Shown here in pieces: positions 36,301 to 44,584 of a stretch of 64,000 bases of DNA (the first letter of the stretch is position 1; each line of letters begins with the position of its first letter). The stretch comes from Paenibacillaceae bacterium. GTDB lineage: Bacteria > Bacillota > Bacilli > Paenibacillales > NBRC-103111. The stretch covers positions 1 through 64,000 of the forward strand of contig JAQSYI010000013.1 of NCBI GenBank assembly GCA_029256185.1, read 5' to 3'. The notes below the pieces were generated by a model that was not told the DNA's origin, did not search any database, and saw nothing but the letters and a program-made list of their open reading frames with translations. The position numbers and the translations under genes are program-made.

Positions 36301-38612
36301 AGGCGGTCAGGCATCTGGCTGCCAACCAGGCGCAGGCTCCAGGCACTCTCCAATACACATGGGACGGGAAGGATGATTCCGGAGTCATTGTGCAAGACGG
36401 AGTCTATACCGCCAAGCTGGACGGTGCAACAGGCGGGCAAACCATGCCGCAATCGGTTCAAACGATTGTGGTGGATGCGGACGATACTGCGGGATACCGA
36501 GGCTTGGAAAATAACAAGGATTGGTCGCATTTCTATGAGGAGCTCAAGGAGAATGTGGCACGCAATATGTTCGACGGCATTGATCTGGCCACCGGCCGCA
36601 TTCTGTGGAATGCGACAGATAATACATGGGCGATCGGTGATAGCACAGGCTATGCATACTTATTGGGGTATGCTTACCACAACCAGGAGAGCATATATTA
36701 CGGCAATGCGGAGGCAAGGAACCGCGCAGTATTGGCCTTCAACTATGCGGTTGACTTTGAGATAGAGGGGACGGGTTCATGGGCCAATGAGAGAGACTGG
36801 GACCCGAACATCGACCGTTTCTCGCTGCCTGCCCTTATAGATGCCTATGTGCTGTTGAAGAACGATGTGGATGCAGGAACGGAAACGAAATGGAGGGAGT
36901 TCCTGCGGCGGGCCGCCTACTACCAGATGCAGACCTATCCCTATGACCAGTACGCCACGGAGTATCCCAACCAGGATCAGGATTACGTCCAGATTGTCGG
37001 GAGCATCGGCGCTCTTCTGAATGACCAGACCCTGCTTGACGAGGCGCACCGGATGCTGCTGGAATCCCAGGATGATATCAACGCTAACGGCGGCTTGAAT
37101 TATATCATCAAGTCCAATCCCAGCACCGGCTACCAGGCGCATATCAAGAACTGGGTCCGTTATTACCAGTTTACCAACGATGCAACCGTTCTCTCCTATT
37201 TGGAGCAAATCAAGCCTTATTATCCGCTGGCGGTGGATTACAACGGCACGAGCGAATACGCCAGCTCGCCGCAGCAGAAGCAAGGCTGGGCGGACAGGGA
37301 GGAGCCTGTCTCCGCCGATATGGTGGCCTATTATACAGGGGATGGACAGAACAAAATGGTCGCCAATATCGAGAAGGAGAGCTATACCCGCAAAAATCCG
37401 GTGGGGCTGGTGGGCGGGCTTGCCGCCTATGTCCTTAGCCAGGGTATGGATACCAGCCATATTGCGCCTGTGAAGCTGCCGGACTATGGGGTCATCCAAG
37501 ACCCGGATGTGAGGGGCTTCCGGGGCAGGTGGGGGAACTTCAGCGTGGTTCTCACCAATAACAAGCTGTCCAATACATTGGCCGGCTTGCAGATTTCCAA
37601 TGACGGCAACATCAATAACCCCAGGGACAGCGCCCTTGGCTGGGTTCACTTCGAATCCAAGGACGGGACTGCAGGCGGCACCAGTCCCAGCGATTGGACC
37701 TACATGATGCCTGCGGATAATCTGCTGACTGGAGATTACGTATTTCAGCCGGGCATCATCAAGCAGAATGTGGCCGTCAATTCAAAGATAGGTGTGCAAT
37801 ACACCAAATTCGTCCCGGTCCCGCTATACTTCTGGCGCATGGCGAATGCGGACAATTCCAATTGGGATTGGGAAACCCGCCAAACCTGGATCGTGGTGAA
37901 GGACCGTCTGATCGGTCTCCATACCATGTCCGTCCGGGATACCAATACAACGCTGAACTCCGGTCCTGCCCTATTCGCCAGAAGCCGCTTTGTATTTGGC
38001 CCAGCCACGGGGACGCTGGCAACGCAGGTGAACAGCAATGATCTGACCGGCAGCTACAACAAGCTGGGATTCTGGGTGGTGAACCGTACGCCTGCCAATT
38101 GGGAGTTTAATACGACTCTGTTGAATAATAATGAGCCGGGCAGCGGAATCTCCGGCTTCCGCAGCCAGCAGCAGGTGGCCATTCAGAAGAAGAAGGACAT
38201 GAGCGGGAATGTCTCCTGGGGGCCGTACAGCTCCACGGCAACAGACCAGACGCTCAGCTATGATGCGGTCTTCTTCCCGTTGGGCACTTATGCTTCGGGA
38301 GGCGCGTGGAAGCAATCCGCCGACAACAATATCACCTTCGGTTCTCCACAGGATAAGGTGAGGCTTGCCCAGATCAGAATGGACGATTCATCCGGGGAAG
38401 TGTATGCCGTGGTCGCCAATCATAACAATACGGGAAAATCCGGCACCTTCCCGGTCCAACTGCCAGACGGAAGCTATACAGTGAAGCTGTATACAGATGG
38501 TTCGCAAGTACCGGCCTCCACTCAGAATATTACAGTTACAGGCGGCTCCTATTCCATGGCCTACAGCATGAATGCCGACTCTGCGGCTGTATATCAGTTC
38601 TCGCCTCAATAA
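33396..38612 (+). CDS. 1738-residue secreted multidomain protein, candidate polysaccharide lyase
   Basis: A signal peptide (1-27) precedes five tandem CBM4/9/22-like beta-sandwich modules of about 160 residues, each ending in a GTVWWD-type strand near residues 175, 336, 498, 657 and 822 and containing GAKGTxDW or a variant. A fibronectin-like segment and a FlgD-type Ig unit (ITPNGDGAND, about 932-1015) follow. Residues about 1030-1400 are helical and look like an incomplete alpha-toroid; about 1400-1738 are beta-rich. This plan resembles heparinase/alginate/PL8-like lyases, but no known family signature could be confirmed. The downstream GH105 gene, whose family acts on lyase products, supports lyase activity. 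ATG 33399 is an alternative start. Confidence 0.7.
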   Translation: MMRKLSITLLTAILFSLWIPVVSYAVQNILPNSGFETDANNDLRPDGWNFNVYTGTPAITADTTTFREGSRSVKITGSASTDQASVSASYNVAADNGRNYRFSVYQKTSSIVSGDLGTTVRIYFRDAENKNTAAPLFIAGAKGTNDWRKLTASFTIPYGTQVIWIEAFLWKASGTVWWDEANLSVDDLLDNNGLETDADANGLPDGWHINTYSGTPAYQLDGTVSREGSRSIRISGTSPNDRMSLSAPAIDVSALTGQTYRLTLWQKTDGIVSSSFGTSARVLFRDAANQDVVPQMNLQGAKGTADWSKIERTFMIPPGTVRIYVEAFLYQAAGTVWFDDLRLERMSTGLVLNSGFETADPATGTPYGWTKQINDGNATVTLDTYVKKYGNQSLKLSGDSIDDRSSAVQNITIPPTSKSNVFTFSAWVKSEQIVSNGMGNTAAVQFLDSSGNVIGNTLYITGPKGTTDWQQLSQTFQAPEGTASLRLYLFLFFASGTVWWDMADIRPEFVANPSFEAGGSTVGMPDGWTPAVTGGSPVIEWDATAGYEGTHALKMTGTTPQDYASISQTVKLPVHQRSWGYRIRIYQKVQDVVSPDKGTGLRIKFQNDAGQIWRSDIVIRGAKGTKDWSVLETYINLPYNVTQFVLQPELINATGTVWWDMAEVSPVPMIDNYSMDADADANQVPDSWSYTALSGSPVLTLDTTTKYLGSSSARIVAGTTADRSSLSQVIPLPADYAGGGKVSVSYKSEGVSADSSGSDINGARIKLSFLDGAGNVIGNPLYSSVPSGTNNWVTQNLRFLPPAGTAKVLLELQTWKASGTVWWDNVIMLPDKVELGAAFVSGFGTVRQSGRTPLSWVPAVNAAWYTLQYSRDPLFADGTTVTVPNLYRNSYTPNVELAEGLWYARLSLAGVNNAVSGYGPVTKFIVQRLQVTNPAITPNGDGANDSTGLSYTLQNTATVNLTVYNDSNQAVRHLAANQAQAPGTLQYTWDGKDDSGVIVQDGVYTAKLDGATGGQTMPQSVQTIVVDADDTAGYRGLENNKDWSHFYEELKENVARNMFDGIDLATGRILWNATDNTWAIGDSTGYAYLLGYAYHNQESIYYGNAEARNRAVLAFNYAVDFEIEGTGSWANERDWDPNIDRFSLPALIDAYVLLKNDVDAGTETKWREFLRRAAYYQMQTYPYDQYATEYPNQDQDYVQIVGSIGALLNDQTLLDEAHRMLLESQDDINANGGLNYIIKSNPSTGYQAHIKNWVRYYQFTNDATVLSYLEQIKPYYPLAVDYNGTSEYASSPQQKQGWADREEPVSADMVAYYTGDGQNKMVANIEKESYTRKNPVGLVGGLAAYVLSQGMDTSHIAPVKLPDYGVIQDPDVRGFRGRWGNFSVVLTNNKLSNTLAGLQISNDGNINNPRDSALGWVHFESKDGTAGGTSPSDWTYMMPADNLLTGDYVFQPGIIKQNVAVNSKIGVQYTKFVPVPLYFWRMANADNSNWDWETRQTWIVVKDRLIGLHTMSVRDTNTTLNSGPALFARSRFVFGPATGTLATQVNSNDLTGSYNKLGFWVVNRTPANWEFNTTLLNNNEPGSGISGFRSQQQVAIQKKKDMSGNVSWGPYSSTATDQTLSYDAVFFPLGTYASGGAWKQSADNNITFGSPQDKVRLAQIRMDDSSGEVYAVVANHNNTGKSGTFPVQLPDGSYTVKLYTDGSQVPASTQNITVTGGSYSMAYSMNADSAAVYQFSPQ

Positions 38613-38690
38613 GGGCTTCACAATAAGGGTTCCAAAATTAGGCACACACAATAAGGGTCCTACAATAAGAGGCCCGCAATAAGGAAGGCG
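38607..38690 (+). repeat. 14-bp tandem repeat spanning the stop codon
   Basis: Units beginning CAATAAGGG or close variants start at 38607, 38621, 38635 (degenerate), 38649, 38663 and 38677, an exact 14-bp period. The first unit contains the TAA of the large enzyme gene; the last runs into the terminator stem. Confidence 0.8.
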
Positions 38691-38725
38691 GCGGTCGTTT
38701 ATGGCGCATCGGCGCCTTCCTTTGT
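38681..38725 (+). terminator. Probable terminator after the large enzyme
   Basis: AAGGAAGGCG (38681-38690) pairs with CGCCTTCCTT (38713-38722) across a 22-nt loop; TTTGTT follows. Partial read-through into the GH105 gene is possible. Confidence 0.6.
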
Positions 38726-38770
38726 TCGAGTATTAAGAAAGCATTCCTATTTAATGGAGGCTCAAGAGGC

Positions 38771-40924
38771 ATGCATCATTTGATTCGCAGCCATATGGAA
38801 CGTTCCCTGCTGAACGTCGCCAATCGGTATATCGGGGAAAATCCCCCGCTTCCGCCCGTCTACCGGGTATTCCAAGAGGAAGGCATTACGGGCAACGGCG
38901 ACTATCTGTATGAATATGACGGGCAGCATCATGAGCCGCAGGCACGAAACGGCGAGATGGTATATATAAGCGGCAGGATCATGTCCGACCGGGAGCAAAC
39001 CGTCACCTTCCGAATCAATTGCCGCTGTCCGGCGGTGGTGTATGTGAATGCCGAAGCGCTGTTCCGGTCATCGATTGATACGGAAATCTATCCCGGCCGG
39101 TTCGCTGAATTTGCATTGCCGCTCAAGCCCGGAGCGACCCATGTGACCGTCCGTTTTACGAAGCGGGCCTCCGGCTTTGGCGGAAGCTTCGGCTTGGCCG
39201 GGATGAGGTGGAATTATCTTCCTGTTCTTTGTCCGAGCAAGGAAAGAGAAGGCCGGTTGGGGTGGATCTACACCCCTGCATCGGCGGAACCGCTTGCTGA
39301 GCTTCCTTATGAAGGCTGGGCGGAAGGGCAAAGCCGTGTGGAGTGGCTGCCGCGGCAGCATTGGAGCGAAGCAGAGAAGGGGATGGGACAGCTGCGCCGT
39401 CTATTCGGCTGCAAGCCCGGGCAGACGGCCGTTGGCTGGTCGAAGCTTTGGCTGCCCGGTCCAGACTCTTCGCATTGCATGCTTCAGGGGACTTCCTTTG
39501 GCAGAATAAAGATTTTTGTCGGTGGAGAACCGGTATATGAATCCGATCCGCAAGGGGAATTTGAATTTGAAGCGGCGTTCACGAGAGGCTGCGGCTTCCA
39601 TGATGTAGTGGTCTTCTCCTTTTGCGGAGAGCTTGATTGGGGGTTCCGTCTGCATATATCCGATGATTCAGGTTCAGATGTCGTAGGGATAACCGGAGTA
39701 AAAGTGGAGGGGGCGCCTGACCGGTGGCTGTACCTGGGGCCATTCGAATCGGAAATTCCCATGACTCCGGAGCTGACGGACATGTGCCGGCTGCACGGCA
39801 GCCCAGCCTCTCCCATCTACTGGCGGGTGGACCGGCCGGACTGCCGGATCAGACCCTCCTTGGAGAACCGGTTGTTCGGCAAATGGAATTATCCGCTGGG
39901 CGTTACCCTCTACGGGCTGCTGGAGACGGGGCGCTATCTGGAGCGGGAGGATGTCGTCTCATATGCAAGAAAGCATGCCGAATTATGTTCCTCCTGGTAC
40001 TCCTATTCCGTCTGGGACCAGTCCGCCTGCGGCTTGCCCGGGATGAATCATCAGCTTGTGCAGCTGCATATGCTCGATGATTGCGGCTCGTTCGGCTCCG
40101 CATTATTGGAGGCCTGCCGGGAAGGCGATCTGCCGGGAGCAAGCATGGTGTCGGACCGCATTGCCTCCTATATTCAGCAGGAGCAGAGCCGTTTGCCGGA
40201 TGGTGCCCTATACCGGATCTTTCCCGAATCGGCCACGCTTTGGGCGGACGACTTGTACATGTCTGTTCCCTTCCTGTGCAGGTATGCCCAAAGAACGAAT
40301 AACGCGGCCTGCTTGGAGGATGCGGCCAGGCAATTTATCCGGTTCCGCGAATACCTGCTCTTGCCTGAGACACAGCTGCTGTCTCATGTCTACGATTTCG
40401 GCTACGGGGCTCCAACCGGGATTCCCTGGGGCCGGGGCAACGGTTGGGCGCTGTTCTCGCTTGCCGAGCTGCTTGCCGTATTGCCGGAGGATCATCCGGC
40501 GCGGGCCGAACTGCTTGATTATTACCAATCGTTCAGCTCGGGCATTCTCCGGCAGCAAGGCCCTGGAGGCATGTGGCACCAAGTGCTGACTGACCATGAG
40601 TCATATGAAGAAACATCCTGTACCGCAATGTTCATCTATGCGCTTGCCAGGGGGTTGAGAATGGGCTGGCTGGAGCCTTGTCATGAACTGGCGGAGCGGC
40701 TGCAGGCGGCCTGGCAGGCGCTCGTCGAGCGGCAGATCGATGCCCAGGGCAATGTGCTGGGGGTTTGTGAGGGCTCCTGGTATTCTTTTGACCCCGATTA
40801 TTACAAGTATTCTTTAAAGCCCAAGCTAAACGATACACATGGGATCGGAATTGTCCTGCTGGCGGGAATTGAACTGCTGAAGTACCAGGAATGGGGAGAT
40901 AGCCCAAGGGGAGCGGCAGAGTAA
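38771..40924 (+). CDS. GH105/GH88-type unsaturated uronyl hydrolase with long N-terminal region
   Basis: A 717-residue protein. Residues 1 to about 350 are beta-rich and include VTFRINCRCPAVVYVN and a second sandwich; the C-terminal half (about 355-710) is an (alpha/alpha)6 barrel with the GH105 landmarks WADDLYMSVPFL (catalytic Asp), HVYDFG, WGRGNGWALFSL and GGMWHQVLTDHESYEETS. Family members hydrate unsaturated uronic acid at the end of lyase products. No signal peptide, so it acts on imported material. GGAGG lies 10 nt before the start. Twice the size of the simple GH105 at 9528. It links to the candidate lyase upstream. Confidence 0.85.
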   Translation: MHHLIRSHMERSLLNVANRYIGENPPLPPVYRVFQEEGITGNGDYLYEYDGQHHEPQARNGEMVYISGRIMSDREQTVTFRINCRCPAVVYVNAEALFRSSIDTEIYPGRFAEFALPLKPGATHVTVRFTKRASGFGGSFGLAGMRWNYLPVLCPSKEREGRLGWIYTPASAEPLAELPYEGWAEGQSRVEWLPRQHWSEAEKGMGQLRRLFGCKPGQTAVGWSKLWLPGPDSSHCMLQGTSFGRIKIFVGGEPVYESDPQGEFEFEAAFTRGCGFHDVVVFSFCGELDWGFRLHISDDSGSDVVGITGVKVEGAPDRWLYLGPFESEIPMTPELTDMCRLHGSPASPIYWRVDRPDCRIRPSLENRLFGKWNYPLGVTLYGLLETGRYLEREDVVSYARKHAELCSSWYSYSVWDQSACGLPGMNHQLVQLHMLDDCGSFGSALLEACREGDLPGASMVSDRIASYIQQEQSRLPDGALYRIFPESATLWADDLYMSVPFLCRYAQRTNNAACLEDAARQFIRFREYLLLPETQLLSHVYDFGYGAPTGIPWGRGNGWALFSLAELLAVLPEDHPARAELLDYYQSFSSGILRQQGPGGMWHQVLTDHESYEETSCTAMFIYALARGLRMGWLEPCHELAERLQAAWQALVERQIDAQGNVLGVCEGSWYSFDPDYYKYSLKPKLNDTHGIGIVLLAGIELLKYQEWGDSPRGAAE

Positions 40925-41074
40925 GAGACGCTTCCAAAAGTTTCCCGCATAGGATGAGACGTGTTATATAATGGGGTAAGGCAAGCTTGGTCAACAGATA
41001 TGATGGTCTGAAGATGCTGAAGCAGGAGGTTTCCCGGCAGGGGAACCCTTAAACGGGAGAAGGACGGGGGATAG

Positions 41075-43435
41075 ATGAATATCCTGAAGCGGGTAACGGC
41101 GAAGCATTTCTTTAACCGCAAGAGCACTTTTTTTACCTTGTTGACGTCCTTTATTATTGTACTTCTGTTGCCCGTCAGCATTACCGCTGTCATGTATGAA
41201 CGGACCGTTTCCCTTATGGAAGAGAATGCGCAGCGCTATAATCTGGCCATGCTGGAGCAGCTGGAGGGCGTTATTGACAACGGGTTGAATGAAGTGGACA
41301 ACATCGCCTACCAGGTTATGAGGAACCCGAAGCTGCAGGAGTTGCTGCTGGCAGAGCCGGGAGTCAGCCCTGACAGCGAGTCTGATGCCAGGGCGTCTGC
41401 TTACACCTACGTCAACATTGCAAGCGATCTGCTGCAATACAAAGGCTCCAGCAGGTTCGTGGATGATATGTATGTATACCTGGCGGCAACCGATGTGGTG
41501 CTTACCCCTTCATCCAAGGGAGCGTCCAGGCTGTTTTATGACAATATCTATTCCTATGAGAATATGACCTATGGGCAATGGAAGAAGGATATGCTGGAAG
41601 CCGCCCACTTCCAAACGTACTGGAAGTCCATGCGGCTTCATGATGGAAATAAAGCAAGGAATGTGATCACTTACACGCAATCCCTTCCCTTAGGCCAATC
41701 GGAGCGGGTTAAGGGGCAATTGGTGGTGCTGATCAACGAGCAGCAGATCATGGAGATGATTGAGAAAATCAACTGGGCCAATCGCGGCTCCATCTTGATC
41801 TGGGATGAACGGGGGGAATTGATTACCACCACCTCTGCCGATCCCGCCTTGCCCGGGCGACTGCAGGAGAAGATAGCGGGAGAGAGCGGATTTCATACGT
41901 TTCAGGCTGAAGGGAAGAGCCAGATGGCCGTGTATACGGTCTCCCAGGAAACAGGCTGGAATTATGTGTCGGTAAGCCCCAAGGCGGAATTTCTCGGCAA
42001 AGCCAACACAATGAAGAATAGAGCCGTTTTGTTGCTTGGCATCTGCCTGATTGGGGGGGCGCTGCTGTCGTATACATTGGCTCACCGGAACTATAGTCCG
42101 GTCAAGGAGGTCGTGCGGACGATCCAACGGGAGCAGGGGAGCAGGGAGGGAAATATTGAGAATGAGTTCCAGTTCATCAAAGAATCGCTGGCCAAAGGGC
42201 TGTATGAGGAGAAGCAGCTGCGGAGCATCGTGAACCGCCAAGGACCGGTGATCCGGGCCAATTTTCTTGGCCGTCTCATCCGGGGCACGGTGGATAAAAC
42301 AGCGATCACGCAAGAAACCTTGGATATGATGGACATTCACTTTCCTTATGAGAGGTTTGCCGTCGTCATTGTTCATATAGATGATTGCAGCGGCTTTATC
42401 AAGGAAGAATCGGAGGCGGAGTGGACCTTCATCCGGTTCATTATTGCCAATCTCGGCGAGGATCTGCTGCAGGGGTCATGCGTACCCTACGTATCCGAAT
42501 TGGATAAGGACAGTCTGGCCTTCCTGATCAATGTTCCGAATGAGGCCGCCAATGCGGTGAAGGATCAATTGCGTTACCGCTTAGACCAACTAATCTCTCT
42601 GGTTTCCCGGAAGTTTGCCACAACCTGCACGGCTGCGGTGAGCTCAGTCCACGAGGGAATTCAAGGTATAGGCGCTGCCTACCGGGAGGCATGCCGTGCT
42701 ATCGATTATAAGTTCTTCATCGGTACGGGCTCGACTATCTTGTATGAGGAAACGGGCGCAGACGAGAATTATTATTTCTACGAGCCCGAGGTTGAAGCCC
42801 AGCTGATCAATTATGTGAAATCGGGTGACTATGCAAGTGCGGAGCAGATTCTTAACCAACTGTATGAACGGAATATAAAATCGCGCAAGCTGTCGCCCGA
42901 GCTTGGCAAGTGTCTTTATTCGGATATTGTCGGAACCAGCATCAAGGCCGCTCTTTCATTTGGCAATAATTATGAACAGATCTTCGAAGGGGTTATGAAG
43001 GACCCCATCGAAAGAATCGCTGCTTGCAAGACCTTCGAAGAGATGCTGGAGGAAGTAAAGAAATTGTTCTTGTATCTGTGCGACCACATGAAGAACAACC
43101 GCACGGACCGCAGTGAGTGGCTGCTTGCCAGCATGACCCGGTACATTCAGGAGCATTATGGAGACAGCATGCTTAGCTTGCAATCCATTGCCGCCCAATT
43201 CCAGCGGACAGTGCCTTACCTGTCAACCTTCTTCAAAAACCGGAGAGGGCAAACGATCTCCGACTATATAGCAGAGGTGCGCATTGAGCAAGCCAAGAAG
43301 CTGCTGCAGAATTCCAGCCTGACCATTGCCCAGGTGGCGCAGGAAGTGGGTTATGCCAACGATGTGGGATTTATCCGGCTGTTCAAGAAGCACGAGGGAA
43401 TTACCCCGGGGAAATTTCGTGAGCTGCATTTGTAG
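41075..43435 (+). CDS. Membrane-anchored AraC-family regulator (YesS-like)
   Basis: A 786-residue one-component sensor. Helix one (about 20-42), an extracytoplasmic sensor domain, helix two (about 310-330), a cytoplasmic linker and a C-terminal AraC domain (IAAQFQRTVPYLSTFFKNRR and VAQEVGYANDVGFIRLFKKH). It resembles the regulator at 4682 in layout and should sense an external oligosaccharide and control region D. It lies after the GH105 gene in the same direction, 150 bp apart. The ribosome site is weak. Confidence 0.85.
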   Translation: MNILKRVTAKHFFNRKSTFFTLLTSFIIVLLLPVSITAVMYERTVSLMEENAQRYNLAMLEQLEGVIDNGLNEVDNIAYQVMRNPKLQELLLAEPGVSPDSESDARASAYTYVNIASDLLQYKGSSRFVDDMYVYLAATDVVLTPSSKGASRLFYDNIYSYENMTYGQWKKDMLEAAHFQTYWKSMRLHDGNKARNVITYTQSLPLGQSERVKGQLVVLINEQQIMEMIEKINWANRGSILIWDERGELITTTSADPALPGRLQEKIAGESGFHTFQAEGKSQMAVYTVSQETGWNYVSVSPKAEFLGKANTMKNRAVLLLGICLIGGALLSYTLAHRNYSPVKEVVRTIQREQGSREGNIENEFQFIKESLAKGLYEEKQLRSIVNRQGPVIRANFLGRLIRGTVDKTAITQETLDMMDIHFPYERFAVVIVHIDDCSGFIKEESEAEWTFIRFIIANLGEDLLQGSCVPYVSELDKDSLAFLINVPNEAANAVKDQLRYRLDQLISLVSRKFATTCTAAVSSVHEGIQGIGAAYREACRAIDYKFFIGTGSTILYEETGADENYYFYEPEVEAQLINYVKSGDYASAEQILNQLYERNIKSRKLSPELGKCLYSDIVGTSIKAALSFGNNYEQIFEGVMKDPIERIAACKTFEEMLEEVKKLFLYLCDHMKNNRTDRSEWLLASMTRYIQEHYGDSMLSLQSIAAQFQRTVPYLSTFFKNRRGQTISDYIAEVRIEQAKKLLQNSSLTIAQVAQEVGYANDVGFIRLFKKHEGITPGKFRELHL

Positions 43436-43782
43436 CATCAGCAGGAGTCTGCCGGCTCAAAACACTATTGGGCGTAAGCCGCGGCATACAAGACGATGGT
43501 ATCCATTCATATGGGCAACTGTGACGGAAAATCGGGAAGTGTGCTGATTCTAAGGAATGATTTACAAGGTGCTCTGGATTCGGCGAGTAAGCGGCGAAAT
43601 GAGCTGGGCTTTGGCAAATAAACAGCCAGGGGTGAACCGTCAAGGTATGCCCCTGATTTTGCTGCTCCACTTTTACGGGGCTGTTTGGCATATGGTAAGC
43701 CCAAAGAATTTAAGGTATATTAACAGAATACAGGGGATCGCCTGCACAGGAGCGAATTAGAGACCAATGAAGCTCCTTCAGG

Positions 43783-43842
43783 TAAACCAGAAGTGGCAAA
43801 GCGAGCCGGAAGTAAGCCAGAGGTGGCAAAGGGAGCCAGGAG
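43783..43842 (+). repeat. 30-bp tandem repeat, two units
   Basis: Units 43783-43812 and 43813-43842 share TAARCCAGARGTGGCAAAG and differ at about six positions. Confidence 0.7.
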
Positions 43843-43861
43843 TAAACACTGGGAAACGAAC

Positions 43862-43883
43862 TTAGCGGAAAATTTTTCCGTTA
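43862..43883. repeat. Palindromic repeat, copy 1
   Basis: TTAGCGGAAAATTTTTCCGT then TA; near-perfect palindrome with arms CGGAAAA/TTTTCCG. Confidence 0.8.
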
Positions 43884-43912
43884 TCAGATGGTTTTCGCTG
43901 ATTTATGGAAAA

Positions 43913-43934
43913 TTAACGGAAAATTTTTCCGCTA
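43913..43934. repeat. Palindromic repeat, copy 2
   Basis: TTAACGGAAAATTTTTCCGC then TA, starting 51 bp after copy 1. Confidence 0.8.
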
Positions 43935-43983
43935 TTTGCTCAAAAAACGGCTTAATAGCCTCTTTCCCGGAGATCAGCAGGAG

Positions 43984-44006
43984 TTAACGGAAAAAATTTC
44001 CGCTAA
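43984..44006. repeat. Palindromic repeat, copy 3
   Basis: TTAACGGAAAAAATTTCCGC then TAA, starting 71 bp after copy 2. Confidence 0.8.
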
Positions 44007-44034
44007 ACGAAGGAATAATGGACATTTCGCAGGA

Positions 44035-44057
44035 ATAACGGAAAAAATTTCCGTTAA
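44035..44057. repeat. Palindromic repeat, copy 4
   Basis: ATAACGGAAAAAATTTCCGT then TAA, starting 51 bp after copy 3, the same step as between copies 1 and 2. Confidence 0.8.
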
Positions 44058-44179
44058 GTAGAGGCGGACCTGGCTGGATCTATAGCTGGATCTAGGCGGA
44101 CCTTGGCGGACGCCCCTCAGCAGGCCCCTCCAGCCGGACCTGGAGGAACCATGAAGAATGAGAAAAAGGGGAGATCCTC

Positions 44180-44581
44180 ATAAAGAAGACCGTTCCAAGT
44201 CTGATATTTTTATGCCTCTCATTGGCTATTCTTTTGTACTTGCTGCTGTATCTTGTGCCTTATGCGGAGAAGACCGGCTTTTTTAGTGAAAATGAGACTC
44301 CGGATAAGAGCCAGCAGTCCCTATACCTGATCCGGTCGGCGCCAATTGTATTGGGGTATGTCATATGTGCTCTTATATATTGGAAGAGGGTTGTGTTCCC
44401 CAAATGTATAATATATCCCCTGGGAATCGCAAACGTATATACGGGAACCGTGTTATGCTTACTTTATGCCGGCGGTACAATTCTGTGGTTTATCCTTCCG
44501 TCCGTCGTGCTACCGTTGTTGATCCTGCCTGTAAGCTTTATATACGGCTTGGTGAAGGATATTCAATATGTCAGGAGGTGA
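44180..44581 (+). CDS. Small membrane protein of unknown function, probable ATA start
   Basis: A 133-residue protein with about four hydrophobic helices; no family was recognised. An in-frame stop lies at 44159. The only start-like codons after it are ATC 44174, ATA 44180, CTG 44201 and TTG 44222. AAAAAGGGGAG ends 6 nt before ATA 44180, and the protein then begins with two Lys and a long helix (PSLIFLCLSLAILLYLLLYL), a natural membrane N-terminus. TTG 44222 would cut this helix in half and has no ribosome site. The gene converges on the glycosyltransferase with 3 nt between stops. Confidence 0.6.
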   Translation: MKKTVPSLIFLCLSLAILLYLLLYLVPYAEKTGFFSENETPDKSQQSLYLIRSAPIVLGYVICALIYWKRVVFPKCIIYPLGIANVYTGTVLCLLYAGGTILWFILPSVVLPLLILPVSFIYGLVKDIQYVRR

Positions 44582-44584
44582 ATG

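Larger units (their letters stand above)
43436..44161. other. Repeat-rich intergenic region
   Basis: Over 700 bp without a supported gene. It contains two 30-bp tandem units (43783-43842), four near-identical 22-23 bp palindromes (43862-44057), and short GC-rich repeats after 44060 (GGCGGACCT twice, GCTGGATCTA twice). The short frames found here lack ribosome sites and run through the repeats. Confidence 0.65.

Noticed and set aside
36777..37649. Minus-strand frame of 290 codons
   Set aside because: Antisense shadow of the 1738-residue secreted protein; hydrophobic bias comes from the complementary codons.
38607..38690. Possible CRISPR array
   Set aside because: Units are 14 bp in direct tandem without spacers.
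43793..43987. Small basic protein frame in the repeat region
   Set aside because: It runs through the 30-bp tandem units and palindromes and has no ribosome site.
43862..44057. Possible CRISPR array
   Set aside because: Repeats are full palindromes with A+T-rich centres, spacers have unequal length (about 28-50 bp), there are only four units and no cas gene.
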